Source: Viscum album
Lineage: Eukaryota > Streptophyta > Magnoliopsida > Santalales > Viscaceae
Reading direction: 5' to 3'
DNA: 64,000 bases
Assembly (NCBI GenBank): GCA_963277665.1
Contig: OY728165.1
Span: forward strand, 1,753,766,772 to 1,753,830,771
Shown: positions 27,921-39,407 of the stretch, piece after piece
Numbering within the stretch: the first letter of the stretch is position 1
Layout: the number at the start of each line of letters is the position of its first letter
Notes under the pieces: generated by a model
Database searches by the model: none
The model's input: only the letters and a program-made list of their open reading frames with translations
Told to the model about the DNA's origin: nothing
Translations under genes and position numbers: made by a program

Positions 27921-28211
27921 TTGTTGAAAATTTTCATACATTATATGTCATGTTTGGAAATAATTCTCATTATAGATTTCATAGTACAATATCATGCACA
28001 TATTGAATCATATCATTCTTGGGTGTATCTTATTTCCATGGATAATGAAGGATATGTTCAAAATGTAAAATGGTATGTCCCAAAATGTCATCCTATATCT
28101 AAGAATCATGGGTTGAAAAAATTTCAAAACCATATTTCTAGTGTTTTACAAATTGATCGAGGAGCACAACAAGCTGTTTACCCCAACACCCCATTGTGCA
28201 TCAATTTATAG
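27921..28211 (+). pseudogene. G1 protease C-terminal part and linker
   Basis: An open stretch of 96 codons resembles the end of the gypsy aspartic protease and the linker to reverse transcriptase. It contains LEIILIIDFIVQYHAHIES, which aligns with the family pattern 'D.ILGMDFL..YHA.ID', followed by a YLISMDNEGYV segment like 'V.L.SPD...YV' and a later PK..PISK region. The upstream catalytic DTG/DSG part is not recognisable. The GMD motif is degraded to LIID, so the enzyme is dead. Confidence 0.6.
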
Positions 28212-28439
28212 ATGTTTTCCCTCTATAATTTTTAGGTAATCCAACTATGAGAGAATTTTAGTTCACTATACAACTTTCTCTAAGAGTAGAACAAGTATCA
28301 GTTTCCATATACAAGATATATCATACGAATCTTTATTTGAATAAGATATATCATGGGGAATTAGAATCCATATGTTTTTTATTACACTGTAATTATAAAT
28401 GTGGTTTAATGATTCTTTTCATTAGGAAAATGAATTGGA

Positions 28440-29030
28440 ACCTCATGCTATTTTTGGAATATTAGAAGTTGAATTATCTTACTTTTTTGAACCGGTACTG
28501 ACTACCTCGTATAGATTATATCGTAACGGAGCTCTGAGGAGATAGGGTCCTTTCAAATATTGATTTGGGGTTGAGCTATTATCATATGTGAGTTAGGCCC
28601 TCAAATATCCCACATATTGATATTCAACGAAGGTTTTTCGTGTATGAGTATTTGGATATGGAATATGTCTTAATAAATGCACCATCTATTTTCATGTTTT
28701 TCCGAACTAGGGTCTTCTAATAGTAAACATTTTATTTTGTGGTTGTTTTCATGGATGACATATTTTTGTATCCTCATACTCAACACTAGTGTTCCCATAA
28801 CCTTGACATCACATTGATTAAACTTAAGGATTATTATCTATATTATATTCATCCAAAATGTCTATTTTATATTGATAAGTTTCAATTCATGGGTTAAATC
28901 ATATCTAGATTGGGGCAGACATTGATCTTGGGAAGGTGAGGGATATCATTTCTTGAGAGTATCCAATAACTGATTTTTATATTTGGATTATATTGAGTCT
29001 AGGAAGATATTAGAGAGAATTATCTGATAT
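28440..29030 (+). pseudogene. G1 reverse transcriptase remnant
   Basis: Several frames recover gypsy RT blocks in order. These are a SYRLYR segment near 28505 (family 'PYRMAP'), a DLGLSYYHM.VRPSNIPH pattern near 28560 (family 'IDLRSGYHQLR....IPKTAF'), YEYLDMEYVLINAPSIFMFF near 28640-28700 (family 'YEFLVMPFGLTNAPATFM'), VVFMDDIFLYP near 28742-28775 (the catalytic YxDD block), and a LGQTLILGRV..IISW segment near 28910. Stops and frameshifts separate these pieces, and part of the domain between finger and palm is deleted. The catalytic aspartate pair itself is still visible. Confidence 0.8.
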
Positions 29031-29600
29031 TTTAATCACCATGAAACTCTAATTATGTGAATTCCTAATGAAGGTTTTATTTATTTATGGTGTTAATATT
29101 ATGATAATTTCTTTCATAAGTTGAAATGAATTATAACCATAGTATTGATCCCAATTTGACTTGTTCCTAATAGAGGATATGTAGTTAGTTGGGATACAGT
29201 TGGAATTAGAATGGGATCCAATTTCGTGAAATTGGAATGTGTTATATTGTAAGCATAATGATTGTTGAGTCCACATGAGTGCAATAACCAACTATATGAT
29301 CTCATGATCTTGTGATCATGCATTACATTGTTATAAATATTCTATACTATATGACTAGTGTGTAATGTTAGTATACCATAAAATTGTAAAATAAAATTTC
29401 CATTAGTAATACATGATACTTTGAAACGGAAAATGGGTTGAATCACTTTTTCATTTTTACCTTGATCTTTCGGGTATTATCAGTAAGGGAAATGTAGTAG
29501 CTAAAGATCATATCTAGAAAATTCATAAGAAGTTATTCGACAAGTTAGATGTGAAAGGGAGTTGATGGATATTCTTATGTATATGTATCTAGAAGTTTTC
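29031..29600 (+). pseudogene. G1 RNase H / connection remnant
   Basis: Position and order fit the RNase H domain of gypsy pol. Only a weak late match is seen: GNVVAKDHI near 29490, like the 'KANVVADALSR' motif that ends the RNase H region. Catalytic residues are not recognisable. Minus-strand open frames at 29085-29323 are shadows. Confidence 0.45.
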
Positions 29601-29879
29601 TAGTTCCCCAACACGCCAATAATTAGTGCCTTAGTAGTGGTCTAATCACTTACACCTCAAGTTAATATAAAGAAGTTATCTCGTCCTATAGGATTTTTCG
29701 CGAGGTATGATTTTTTTAACAAACACAATTTTTTCTGTTATTGTTGTGGATGAGATATATAATATTAATGGATGTTTTAGGGTTTCTAAAAAAATGTGAG
29801 AGTAATTTAAGAAATAATAACATGCTTCTATGTGGGAAATTCATCCTGGATATAAAGAGATGTAAAATGATTTACCCCT

Positions 29880-30640
29880 CCTTTATGGGTTGTTGGGAAT
29901 AAAGAGGTAGTTATAAGGTTTTATCACATGGTGTTCCAAAAATTACTAGACAAATGATGAAAAATAGTGGAATTTGGTGCTTTTATAGCGATTATTTATT
30001 CCAGAATAGAAATGAGATGGAACCACTCTATATTTTGTAACGGTGTTATAGAGATCACCGTGTGTAAATGATCATACTTGGGAGATCATTGACAAACTGA
30101 TGTAGGTATTCCAATTCCTACCTTTTTTTGATATCATTTCAATGGATGAAATAGGAAGTCTATGTATCAGTTCAACCATAAAGTTTAATGGGGTTCTATA
30201 AACCGTTGTATCCTAAATAAATTATTATATCACTTTGTGGTTTTAGTAGGGGTTTCAGAGGGATTCAAGATAAAGTGTACATTTTAGTATAAACCCTTAG
30301 ACTAAAGATTTGTCCATGTGTAGTAGGCATGTGTTATAAGACATTATTAGGGCCGAATATTTTTATTTTGGAGGATCTTGGGGGTAACATTTACCTCTTT
30401 CTAAATATGATCATAATAAGTACTTCCAAAAATATAATACATATTGCTCCTAATGAGGCCCTATATATTAGGAAATATCGATCACCTTATGATGGATAAA
30501 AGAACGGAAGGTATAACTATAAAATCGCTCTACCACCGAAGTACTAATCCATGAATGAAATATTCCATATTCATCATCTTGAAAATCTTCACTATGACAC
30601 ATATCAAACTTTTGATCTGATGGATGTTGTGGTAGATGTG
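29880..30640 (+). pseudogene. G1 integrase and chromodomain-like tail
   Basis: Recognisable blocks, with stops between them: SHGVPKITR near 29925 (family 'LHGVP.SIVSDRD'); then near 30365-30490 a run with NIYLFLNMIIISTS and IAPNEALYIRKYRSP, matching 'HLPLVEFAYNNSYH.SI.MAPFEALYGRKCRSP'; then IALPPKY.SMNEIFHIHHLE near 30524-30580, matching 'LALPP.LS.VH.VFHVS.LRKY' at the start of the chromodomain-type tail. The part between YRSP and ALPP is deleted. The first catalytic residues of the DDE triad are not found, so the enzyme is dead. Confidence 0.75.
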
Positions 30641-30858
30641 GATGCCTATTAAGAGTAATATTTGCTGCATAGATCTTATAAATAAACGAATACTATTCGA
30701 GTCATGTTAGTTATTTGGGATTATATGTTATGGAATCAAACTCATGTACATGATGATATATTTTATTGAGAGTTATACTTACATGTGTAGTTGTTGGAGT
30801 TATTCGTAGATGTAGATCAAGAACCCTTAGGTAAACTCTAAGATGAGTTTTTTTAAAT

Positions 30859-30866
30859 AGGGGAGG
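30859..30866 (+). promoter_or_regulatory. Polypurine tract of G1
   Basis: AGGGGAGG is immediately followed by TGATAAGATCAC, which begins the 3' LTR. In intact elements this tract primes plus-strand synthesis. The match to the matching 5' LTR end is weak, so the exact boundary is inferred from the tract. Confidence 0.6.
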
Positions 30867-31137
30867 TGATAAGATCACAATTTTTTATAGTTAGTAATAA
30901 CCATGTGGCTCCACTATGAATCCAAGAGTGTAAGGTACAATTTTTATAATCATTAATCTTGGAATACATGGACATAAGAATCTTATATTAAATTATAGGG
31001 GTAACTAGCATGGGTTTTTAACCATGACCATGAACATTTTTAGTGGGGGTGGGGGTGACATGGATTGGTGGCATGCATTCCATGCACAAAATATGTAGAG
31101 TCATTTTTCTTATCCATGTGATATATGAAGGACCTCG
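30867..31137 (+). repeat. 3' LTR of G1, first part
   Basis: Start of the G1 3' LTR, up to the copia insertion. Segment 31018-31070 pairs with 23310-23400 of the 5' LTR (TTTAACCATGAC...). The last five bases (31133-31137, ATATA) are the left copy of the copia target-site duplication. Confidence 0.7.
31133..31137. repeat. Target-site duplication of the copia element, left copy
   Basis: ATATA directly before the left LTR (TGAAGGACC...) is repeated exactly at 39403-39407 after the right LTR. Five bp is the usual duplication length for plant copia elements. A short AT motif could match by chance, but both LTR ends were defined independently by their TG/CA termini. Confidence 0.8.
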
Positions 31138-32426
31138 GAACACCCTGATAGGGGAGGGGAGAGTCAGGATGTCAACATTTTCTTTTCAAACCTATGGATA
31201 TATTTTCCACATAGGTAGGAACATGTTAAATCTATAAAATAAACGAATGCATGGAGATGAAAAAACACTTTTACTTGGTTTATCGCAATTGGATACATAT
31301 AAGGAGCATACACCAATAGAGTGTCAGTTGTATCTAAATCCACTAATCTTAAATAGATTGAGGATTACAATATTTGGTAAAATTCACTCTGTGTCAGACA
31401 CACAACCTTCACAAAGGTTCAGCGATAGCTCACTGCATCCCTCAGATCACTTATATCGACTCCCCTTAGTTCGCTGCCTTTAGTGAATTCAAACTCAATT
31501 TATCAACTTAAAGGTCACATCAATAGATTTTTATTGAATTAATTTCCACTGTTCACTATGTGACACTACTTGCATCAAATTCTTAAATATATTCCCATGA
31601 AACAACTATTCACCCACACCAGATATTCAAAAGCCTGTCAAAATAATAACACCACACTTGGGTGAAATGCATCAACTTTCATGTAAGATTTGGAATTATC
31701 TTGCATGATGAATTTCTCACAACCCCAACATTATGAACAACCCTTATCTTTTTTGAAACTACAATGAAGGTTTTACTTATTTTTATCAGACTAATAGAAC
31801 ACCTGGTTCATAAGATTAAACCTCTTACAATATTTTTCCTTCAAAACATTCGCGTGGAAGAGAAAAAAAAGATTTTAATTAGAAAAATCTTATGTCTCTT
31901 CCGAGGGTAGCCACATACTTAAGGGCCTCAGCAACCCTACACACAAGATTCTGATGCATCGTCTTCACTGCGCGTGCATTTTACAGTGAGCACTCAAATC
32001 TTATTTTGATGTCATATTGTATGCGCAAAACATTCATGCAACATCATCGTTTGCGCACTTTATGTCTTCCATTTTTTGACATTATGATCCTGAAACACAT
32101 CTTGCACGTAATTCCCAAAAACACCTTCAATATTTCAAAAAACAAATTTCACACACACTTTAGAGGATTCGTGCACCTTCCTTTTCCAAAAACATTCTTC
32201 TCTATTTTCCAATTTCCAGCCTAATAAATTTGGCAAACACTGGAGAATGGTGCCACCTTTAATAATGATTTTGGATAAAAAGTTGTTACCATGTTTCATG
32301 AAATCACCATTTACTTCCCTGAAAAAGTTGATAGTAAAAAATACAAATCATGATTAACAAAATGTATATTGACAACAAAGAAAAACAAAAATCCTTTTAC
32401 AGTAAAGAGAAAATTTATCACTAACA
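31138..32426 (-). repeat. Copia 3' LTR (left)
   Basis: 1289 bp. It begins TGAAGGACCTCGGAACACCC on + and ends ..CTAACA. It is collinear with 38195-39402; for example TGTCAG..ACA and TTCAGCGATAGCTCACTGCA near 31420 match 38480-38505, and ATATTCAAAAGCCTGT near 31623 matches 38690. By eye identity is roughly three quarters, so the insertion is old. Open frames inside the LTR (31247-31483, 32006-32224) are chance. Confidence 0.88.
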
Positions 32427-32442
32427 ATCTCCCCCTTTGGGT
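32427..32442 (-). promoter_or_regulatory. Copia polypurine tract
   Basis: The minus strand reads CCCAAAGGGGGAGAT, directly followed by TGTTAGTG, the LTR start. The AAGGGGGAGATTGTT pattern is the standard copia polypurine tract and LTR junction. Confidence 0.85.
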
Positions 32443-32869
32443 TTGTTGGAAATCACCAGATAAATTCAATAGACCATCATCAACTATTAAATCCTAAAAC
32501 ATGAGAATAAACTCATCCAACACTCTATGTCTATGTGGGAAATGCTAGGTGTAGAAAACAAGAGGGGATGCTTGAATTGATTTCCCATTTTTTGGAATTC
32601 TTAATGATGCTCAATCAATTCACTTACTGTGTCATAGAAGCATTACATGCCCTGATATTATTTCTTCTTCTCCAAACACCGAAGCATTATATGTCCTAAA
32701 TTTATTCCTTCTCCCCCGTACGAAATAATCCCAAACACCAATATATGTTCATTGTACATCAAAAAAATCCCATGGATAGTATCTCCCTCATGAACCTGTA
32801 TCGCAACCACAAAATGATTAAAAAAGTTAACATAACCGAGGATAGGTGAGTTTTGTAACCTCTTTATGC

Positions 32870-33440
32870 ACTAGGAGGTGGCTGAAAACTGAGTTTCAAC
32901 AAATGTTTCTCAAACACAACCACAGATAGTGGCTTTGTCCCAATATCCTCACTCATCAGTTCCCACATGATCCATTTTTATGAATCCTTGTTCCACATTA
33001 TCCTTGATGAAGTGATATATGATTTCTATATGTTTTGTACGAGAATTATGAACATGATACATTGTATGATTAATTTCACTCTTGTTATCATAGTAAATCG
33101 CCTTTTTTGTTTCACCTCATCACCAATACCAGTCAGTTGTTACTTCATCCACAGTAGTTGAATGCGTGACTTTGCAGCTGAGATATACTCTGCATCAGTT
33201 GTACTAAGAGAAGTACATTCTTTTTTATTACATAACAATCCCACACATTTCATTACAATATAGAATTCTCAACCACTGGTGGACTTTCTATGCACTACAT
33301 CTCCTACCTAGTCAATATCATAAAATGTTGTCAACTCACTATCCCTTTCTGCAGCAATATATATCCCATAATTATGTGTTCTTTGAATGTACCTTGTGAT
33401 TATTTTTACTACATACATATGTTCTTCATTCAAATGAATC
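32870..33440 (-). pseudogene. Copia RNase H
   Basis: Reading leftward from about 33440, frames give ITRYIQRTHNYGIYI (family 'I.RYL.GT...GL'), a D..VGDVVHRKSTSG block (family 'DADWAGD..DRKSTSG') near 33300, CNKKECTSLSTTDAEYISA near 33180-33230 (family 'KKQ..ISLSTAEAEY.A'), and EDIGTKPLS near 32945 (family 'ADIFTKPL'). Stops occur throughout and the first catalytic Asp is lost. The stretch to its left, down to 32443, is the 3' untranslated part. Confidence 0.85.
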
Positions 33441-33499
33441 TAAAATTGGGAAGCTTAGCATGTTGAAAATGCAATATCAGGTCATGCCGCCATTAAGCA

Positions 33500-34430
33500 T
33501 AGTAAGATTCCAATAATCCTCATATACATGGTGGGATCCACAGAGGTCAAATCCACATGCATTCCAATTTTGGTTCCAACTACAATCAGAGTTGACATTC
33601 GATTTGATTCATGCATATTAAATTTCATTAGCTACTCTCTTGCATTAATTTTCTGAGAAATAAAAATGTATTCTTTCTTTGGAATCACATGCAGCCCAAT
33701 GAAATATGTGATATCCCCAATCATTGACATTTCAAATACTGATTTCATGTTATTGGAAAATTTATCCACTGATTTCTGCTTACAGTCAGTAAATATAATG
33801 TTATCAATGAATATTGGAACCATGATATGATATTTTTTAGAATTATTTACATAGAGATAGTGATATACTCAAATTATTTTAAATTCTATCATCTTGAGAT
33901 ACAAATCTAGATGGGAATACAATGCTCATGGTTCCTGATTCAAACCATATAGGGAATTCTTTAGTTTTCAAACCTCTTTTTCATTAGAACCAAAAATCCC
34001 ACTGGTTGTTCGATATGGATTTCTTCTTCCAAAAAACCATTCATGATTAATTTCATGACATCCATTTGATTTACTTTATATCTTTTTTGGATGGTTATAG
34101 AATGAAAAATCCTGATTGACTCTAGTCTAGCCACTACTTCAAGCGTTTCTTCAATATCAACACCTTCAATATGTGAATATCCTCTATGTAACAATTTTTC
34201 CAGGTTTTTGATAACACTTCCATGCTCATGATACTTATTTCTGAAAATCCACTTTGTACCAATTACATTGTGACAATTGGGTCTCTAAACTAGAACCCAT
34301 GTCTGATTCATTCCAATCTGATATAACTCTTCATCCATGGATTTCACCCATGATTCATCCTTTGCAGCATCAACAAATGAGTTTGGTTAAACAATATATA
34401 AGAATGCATATTGTGAATTATTCTTCATTA
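33500..34430 (-). pseudogene. Copia reverse transcriptase
   Basis: Blocks in order, reading leftward: KDESWVKSMDEELYQIGMNQ near 34370, NVIGTKWIFRNKYHEHGSV near 34250, GYSHIEGVDIEETLEVVARL near 34170, YKVNQMDVMKLIMNGFLEEE near 34060, IFIDNIIFTDC near 33815 and FEMSMIGDITYFIGLHV near 33700. These match the copia RT pattern closely. The catalytic YVDD is changed to FIDN, and stops separate the fingers from the palm, so it is inactive. The FEMSM..GDI.YFIGL block is typical of the Sirevirus and related lineages. Confidence 0.92.
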
Positions 34431-35580
34431 TACTTGTTTTTGTGGTATCACTCCTATCCCCAATTATGTTAGATGGATTAATCTCACCTCTTTGTTTTCT
34501 CGAGTGAGGTTCAGTCAAATTCTATCTAGGTCAAGTTTCCCCTTTAGATTCTTCTTCTAAGTCAACATCATGTTTTTTCTCCAGAGTGTTTTTTACACCA
34601 TCCTCTATTTTTTAATATTCATTTAATCAAAGTTAACATTATTCCTCATTTTCTATCACACCATCATATGAAATCCTTGAAGAATTTTTGGTTTTCTCTT
34701 AAATGATCTTTACATTGCTACATTCCACAATCCTTCCTAAGCACTTGTTGGAATAGTTGTAGTCTTTGTTGTTAATTAAGTATCAAAGAAAATTATTCAT
34801 TTGAATTATCATCATACATACCCTTACTTCACTCTTTATTTCAAATGAAGCATTTAATTCCAAAAACAAGAATGTATTTCAAGGAGAGATTCCTTCCATG
34901 AAATAATTCATATGGTTTATTTATCTCGCCCTTTTAAAGCCCTGTTCTATTTTGAATATACACTTCATCTTGAATGGCCTCTTTTAAGTAATGTTGCGGA
35001 ATAAGTCTCTTAATCAACATTGTTTTTCCATATTGTTCACCAATTGATTCTTGCACGCAACAAATCCATTTTCTGGGGAGTTCTCACAACCGCTACCTCA
35101 GGTTGTATCCCATACTTCTCCCAACAGTTTTCAAATTCAGTGGATGTGTACTCCCCTAAATTATAAGATAAAAGAACATCAATTGTTATTCTAGTATCAC
35201 TTTTGGTAATTCGGTGAAATGTTTTCATGCAGTCAAGTGTTGTACACATCCAATGTATAACTGTTACACAAGCCATTATGCTATAATCACAATGAAAAGT
35301 CTGAAGTACATCTCGACATGAGTACTAAAAACATTTATCGAGCGACATACATATGTATGGATGACATCAAGAAGGTTTGCTGTACTTTTCTTCTGTGAAT
35401 GATATGAAATACAAAGCAGCTTTCCTCCTATGCATGTATCACATGACTTTTCACATCAATGCTTCACGTTGGGAATATCTATGAAAATCTTTATTTTTGA
35501 AATTTTCTCCATTTCTTGTTGATTTATGTTCCCCAATATCCAATGACACATGTTATTTTCTTCCCCAGTAGTCATATAGA
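34431..35580 (-). pseudogene. Copia GAG-pre-integrase and integrase
   Basis: Near 35400-35470 a CEKSCDTCIGGKL segment corresponds to the HHCC zinc-binding end of the GAG-pre-integrase domain (family 'C..C..GK'). At 35037-35276 an open stretch carries NLGEYTSTEFENCWEKYGIQ and VVRTPQKMD, matching the integrase core 'RSDNGGEY.S.EF...C...GI......TPQQNG'. The catalytic Asp of the SDNGGE block is replaced by YNLGE. Near 34950 a YIQNRTG.. then NHMNYFMEG run matches 'YIQNR.....TPYELW.GR'. The C-terminal linker down to 34431 contains an acidic DVDLEEESKGE segment. Confidence 0.85.
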
Positions 35581-36240
35581 AAATGATTTCTTTACTATCA
35601 ACCTGATACACGTTTCCTTCTTTTCTTTATCCTTTCATAAGTGAATTTCCGGTCATTCATTTTATAGTGCATCATTTCTGATTTAAAGTAAATATAATTC
35701 CTGAGTCATAGAGTTTACTCACACTGATGTGATTGTGACAAAGGCTCTCCCCATAAAGGAAATCAGTTTTCTTTAGATCTTCATTAAATAATTCATTACT
35801 TCCACATCCTTTGATTTAATGATCTCCATCATTAGAAAACTATACTCTTCCATCAACCATCCTCCTGAACTTTGTTAACAAGTCTGCATTACCTTTCTTA
35901 TCAGACTAACAACAGCAATATAGAATCCTGGTGTTGTTTCTTAATGTAGCTTTCAGAGCTACCTCTACATGGTTGGATTTCTATTTTCTTTTCTTTCTAT
36001 GAGACATTGGATTGAGTGTAGGACACTAAGGGAAATTCAATTCTCTCTTCCAGGTACATGGGTTCTTCAGAGTCGAAATCATATTTCATAAGAGAAAACA
36101 TATTTTTAAGAGAAAAATTGTCTTGTTGATGAACTTTTACTTGTCTCAGACTCCGTTATAATGTGTTTATGTCCCTCCTCTGCCTGAAATCAATTTACCT
36201 TTTCCAATGTCAGAGTAACAAAAACAATATCCCTAGAAAT
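35581..36240 (-). pseudogene. Copia protease region remnant
   Basis: This lies between gag and GAG-pre-integrase. Near 35740-35800 the frame gives NEDLKKTDFLYGESLCHNH and SVSKLYDSGI, matching the 'G..L.DVL.V..LKHNLLSISQL.D.G' region that follows the copia protease. The DTG/DSG active site expected just upstream is not recognisable; a KGNADLLTKFRRMVDGRV run near 35870 sits where the flap region would be. Confidence 0.6.
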
Positions 36241-38090
36241 TTTTTCTAATAAAAAAATTATGGTAAAAATTTTCTCTCCATTGGTTAACTTTCCTCTCTT
36301 CTACAATATGATAGCTCATTTCCTCTTGGAAATTAGACATGGAATGGCCCAAATATCCATATAACTGACATTTTATGACTTGAAATGTATTCTACCTTAT
36401 GTGTATCCTCATTACTTGTTTCATTGGATAATAGGTTGATTGTCACATATTCTTTGAGGCTTGATGATAGTCTTTTGTTATTCTTTTAGAATGAAATGGG
36501 GGTATCTTTTTTATCACATTAGGTGACTTTTCAACATGACCCACTTTCAGCATGCCATTATTTTGGTCACTATTATTTGTAGCATTTGACAATTCCACCT
36601 CACAATAGATTCCATTGTTTCCCATGTATGCGGGTCTCGGATCATTCAAAATCATTTCAACTCCATAAGAGCTACATTTTTCCCTCTCAAACAGCTCAAC
36701 ATCTGAGCACCTTCCAGGTTTTATTTTCTTCCTTGATTCTTTTGAAATTGATTCATTCTCATGTTTACTCCTAAGAGTAATAAAATTCTCTTCATGCCCC
36801 TCAGTATTCATGGTATTTTGTTCTAGTTTGGGTATGTGGTCATTGATTACCTTTTACTGCTCTTCAATTCTTAGTTCCAAATCCAATACACCATCTGTTA
36901 TTTCATGGATTGATGACTGTACTTTTACAAGTTCTTCTTTTCGTCCAATTTCAGTGTCAAGATCATCATCAAAGTCTAACGATTATTCTGCTATTCATTT
37001 CCACTTATTACATCTCGTACTCTTATTTTCAAGCATAAAAAAAGATTCCTTTGGTTGTAACTTTGGATCAAAATTAATTATAAACTGGTTATCTATTGAT
37101 TTATATATTAATGTTTCTATATTTTCAATGGTATCCATCATAGAAGCATGGTTTCTAGTATTAAAATCTAGTTCTTCTTTATCACAAGATTCAAAATCAT
37201 CATCTTCCTCTTCACAAAAAATTATTAATTATGACTTTATTTCTAGATTTTAAGTCACCATTTTTGAAAAACCTTTTTTTTGGTTTCTCCAAGTTTTATG
37301 CTTCCCTATCTTCATCATTGATCTTTCTTAAGAAATGAGAGGAAATGTTCCCAACTTGGCCACACTGAAATCAAGCTAGAGGTATCATTCTTTTAATTTT
37401 CCCTTTTCCCTTATGGAACATCTTAGAAATGAGGGAATGAATTTTTTTCCTCATTTCCTTCACCACTAACATCTTTTAAAATTTTCAATTTCTCATTGGC
37501 TTTGAATTCCATTTTCATGCTCACATGAGTCGTAGCATCTTCTGGTTTGACTCTCATTTCATATTGCACTAGGAAACTCAGTAGACCAACTAGAAAATAT
37601 TTGGAAGGATCTCTTTCTTCAAGGTCTGACACCTTTTCATTTTACATGGGTGTAAGTCATGTAAATATTTCCTTTAAAATATCTCTGTCTTTTATTTCAT
37701 CTCCTAGACCCTGAATAGATCCAAACACATTGATAATTCGATTGAAGAAAGTGTCTGCATTCTCATGATGATGCATCTTCAGATCATCAATCCTATTAGA
37801 TAGAAAAAGTAGTTTTGACTCCTTTATTTTTTCTATCTACTTCATAAATATTTTCATATTTATCCCACATGGAATTTGCTGAAGTGAAACTAATCACATT
37901 TAGACAGATCTGATCAGAAAGGGTTTTGGTGAGAGCATTATGTGCTTTAGAATCTACATCAATATTTTTCCTATCTGCATCAGTCATATCCATCCCTATT
38001 AGATTAGTAATGTGTATTCCTTGTATAGTGAAAAATAACACATTCATTCCAATGGATCATAGATGGGTTCAAATTTTGTTCTTCCAAATA
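36241..38090 (-). pseudogene. Copia gag (UBN2-type) with linker and zinc-knuckle remnants
   Basis: The N-terminal part at 37796-38047 includes a DSKAHNALTKTLSDQICLNV run and a SANSMWDKYENIYEV run, matching the UBN2 gag domain ('D.KA.NAL..AL......V....SA.E.W..L'). At 37423-37632, LSFLVQYEMRVKPEDAT matches the 'LIG.L.TYE...K' gag segment. A degraded CCHC knuckle (FQCGQVGN.S) follows near 37350, then a polar, acidic, likely coiled-coil stretch (about 37250-36443, including an open run of 122 codons), and a second knuckle-like CQLYGYLGHSMSNF near 36360. A long gag with such a linker fits Sireviruses. Several stops interrupt it. Confidence 0.8.
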
Positions 38091-38181
38091 TGAAAATAAC
38101 TTCAATCAATGCGGGGGACTCTTCTAACGCTGGATTAATGCTCCAGGATGGTATAAGACAGATCAACCACTAGTAACCTCA

Positions 38182-38192
38182 CTCTGATACCA
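38182..38192 (-). promoter_or_regulatory. Copia primer-binding site
   Basis: The minus strand reads TGGTATCAGAG, the standard initiator Met-tRNA primer-binding site of plant copia elements. It lies 2 bases inside the 5' LTR end at 38195. Confidence 0.92.
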
Positions 38193-38194
38193 CT

Positions 38195-39402
38195 TGAAAG
38201 AACCCGGAACACCCTAATAAGGGAGGGTTAAATCAGGGTGTCATATTTTTCATTATAAACATCTGGATCTTATTCCCATATTTCTAGGAACTTGTTAAAT
38301 CAATAAAATAAATTAATGCAAGGATAATGAACAAAACCTTTACTTGGATAACCGTAAAGGGTTATGTCGAAGAAGTATACACAAAAAAAGTGTCGGTTAC
38401 AACTAAATATACTAATCATAAATAGTTTGATGATTAGTAGATTTGGTCATAGTTACTCTATTCCAGGAAAAATTCATTTACAATGGTTTAGGGATAGCTC
38501 AATGTGTCCCTCAGATAACATCTATCAACTCCCCCTAGATTTCCCCTACGAGAGAATTATAACTCACCATATCAACAAGAAGGCCACATCAATAAATTTT
38601 AATTGAAGCCTTTTTCTTTATTCAGTACAAGACACTGCATGAATCAATATACTAAATAGATTCACCTGAATGTACTAATCCCCCAAGCTGGATATTCAAA
38701 AGCCTATAAAAATCATAACACCACACGTGTGTGAAATACCTCATCTTGTGTGCAGGATTTGTGAATTTTCGTGCAAGATGGATTTCTTGCAACCCATAAT
38801 TTCCACGAAACCCTTATATTTAATGAAACTTCACGGAAGAGTCCAGTTTGGTCTTTTCAGACCAAAGGAACACCTTATGTGAAAGATTAAACCTCTTCTA
38901 ATATTTCATGTGAAAAACATTTTCATGGAAGAATAGCTGGATTTTCATTGGAAAAATCACAAGTCTCAGGTGGGGATATCTGCCTATTTATAAGCCTCTG
39001 TGACCCTACATGCAAGATTATGACGCATCATCATCTATGGGCATAAGTTTTACACTGAGGATGAAAAAACTCTCTTGATGTCACATTTTATTTGCAAAAC
39101 GTTCATGAAACATCATCTTCTATGCACATCATGACATTTCCATTTTTCTATGTCCTGATCCTGAAACACGTCTTGCACACAAGTTCCAAAAACACCTTAG
39201 ATCTTGCGTCAAAAAACCAATCTTTCATGCTCACATTAATATTGATTTTAGATCAAATATTATAAACACTTTCCGTGTAATATCCCTGACTTTCCATGAA
39301 TTTCTTACCAATATCAAACACAAATCATGATCAACCCGAAGTAGATTAACAAAAAAACAAACTGAAATCCTTTTACAGCAAAGAACAACCTTGGTTCCAA
39401 CA
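38195..39402 (-). repeat. Copia 5' LTR (right)
   Basis: 1208 bp. On + it begins TGAAAGAACCCGGAACACCC and ends TTGGTTCCAACA. It is collinear with the left LTR at 31138-32426, somewhat shorter through indels. It starts next to the primer-binding site and ends next to the ATATA duplication. Open frames inside it are chance. Confidence 0.88.
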
Positions 39403-39407
39403 ATATA
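39403..39407. repeat. Target-site duplication of the copia element, right copy
   Basis: ATATA follows the right LTR end (..TTCCAACA) and is identical to 31133-31137. Confidence 0.8.

Larger units (their letters stand above)
31138..39402 (-). mobile_element. Ty1/copia (Sirevirus-like) retrotransposon inside the G1 3' LTR
   Basis: Complete but dead element, 8265 bp, minus orientation. LTRs are 31138-32426 and 38195-39402 with TG...CA ends; the Met-tRNA primer-binding site is at 38182, the polypurine tract at 32427, and the duplication ATATA lies on both sides. Between them, reading leftward, are gag with zinc knuckles and a long polar linker, GAG-pre-integrase, integrase, reverse transcriptase and RNase H, all in copia order. 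A FEMSMIGDITYFIGL block in RT resembles the 'FEMSMMGELNFFLGL' signature of the Sirevirus lineage, and the long gag fits. Many stops and frameshifts and strong LTR divergence show an old insertion, though it is younger than G1. Confidence 0.92.

Noticed and set aside
36586..37253. Plus-strand open frames over the copia gag
   Set aside because: Shadows of the minus-strand gag linker; Ser-rich composition mirrors the acidic coding strand.
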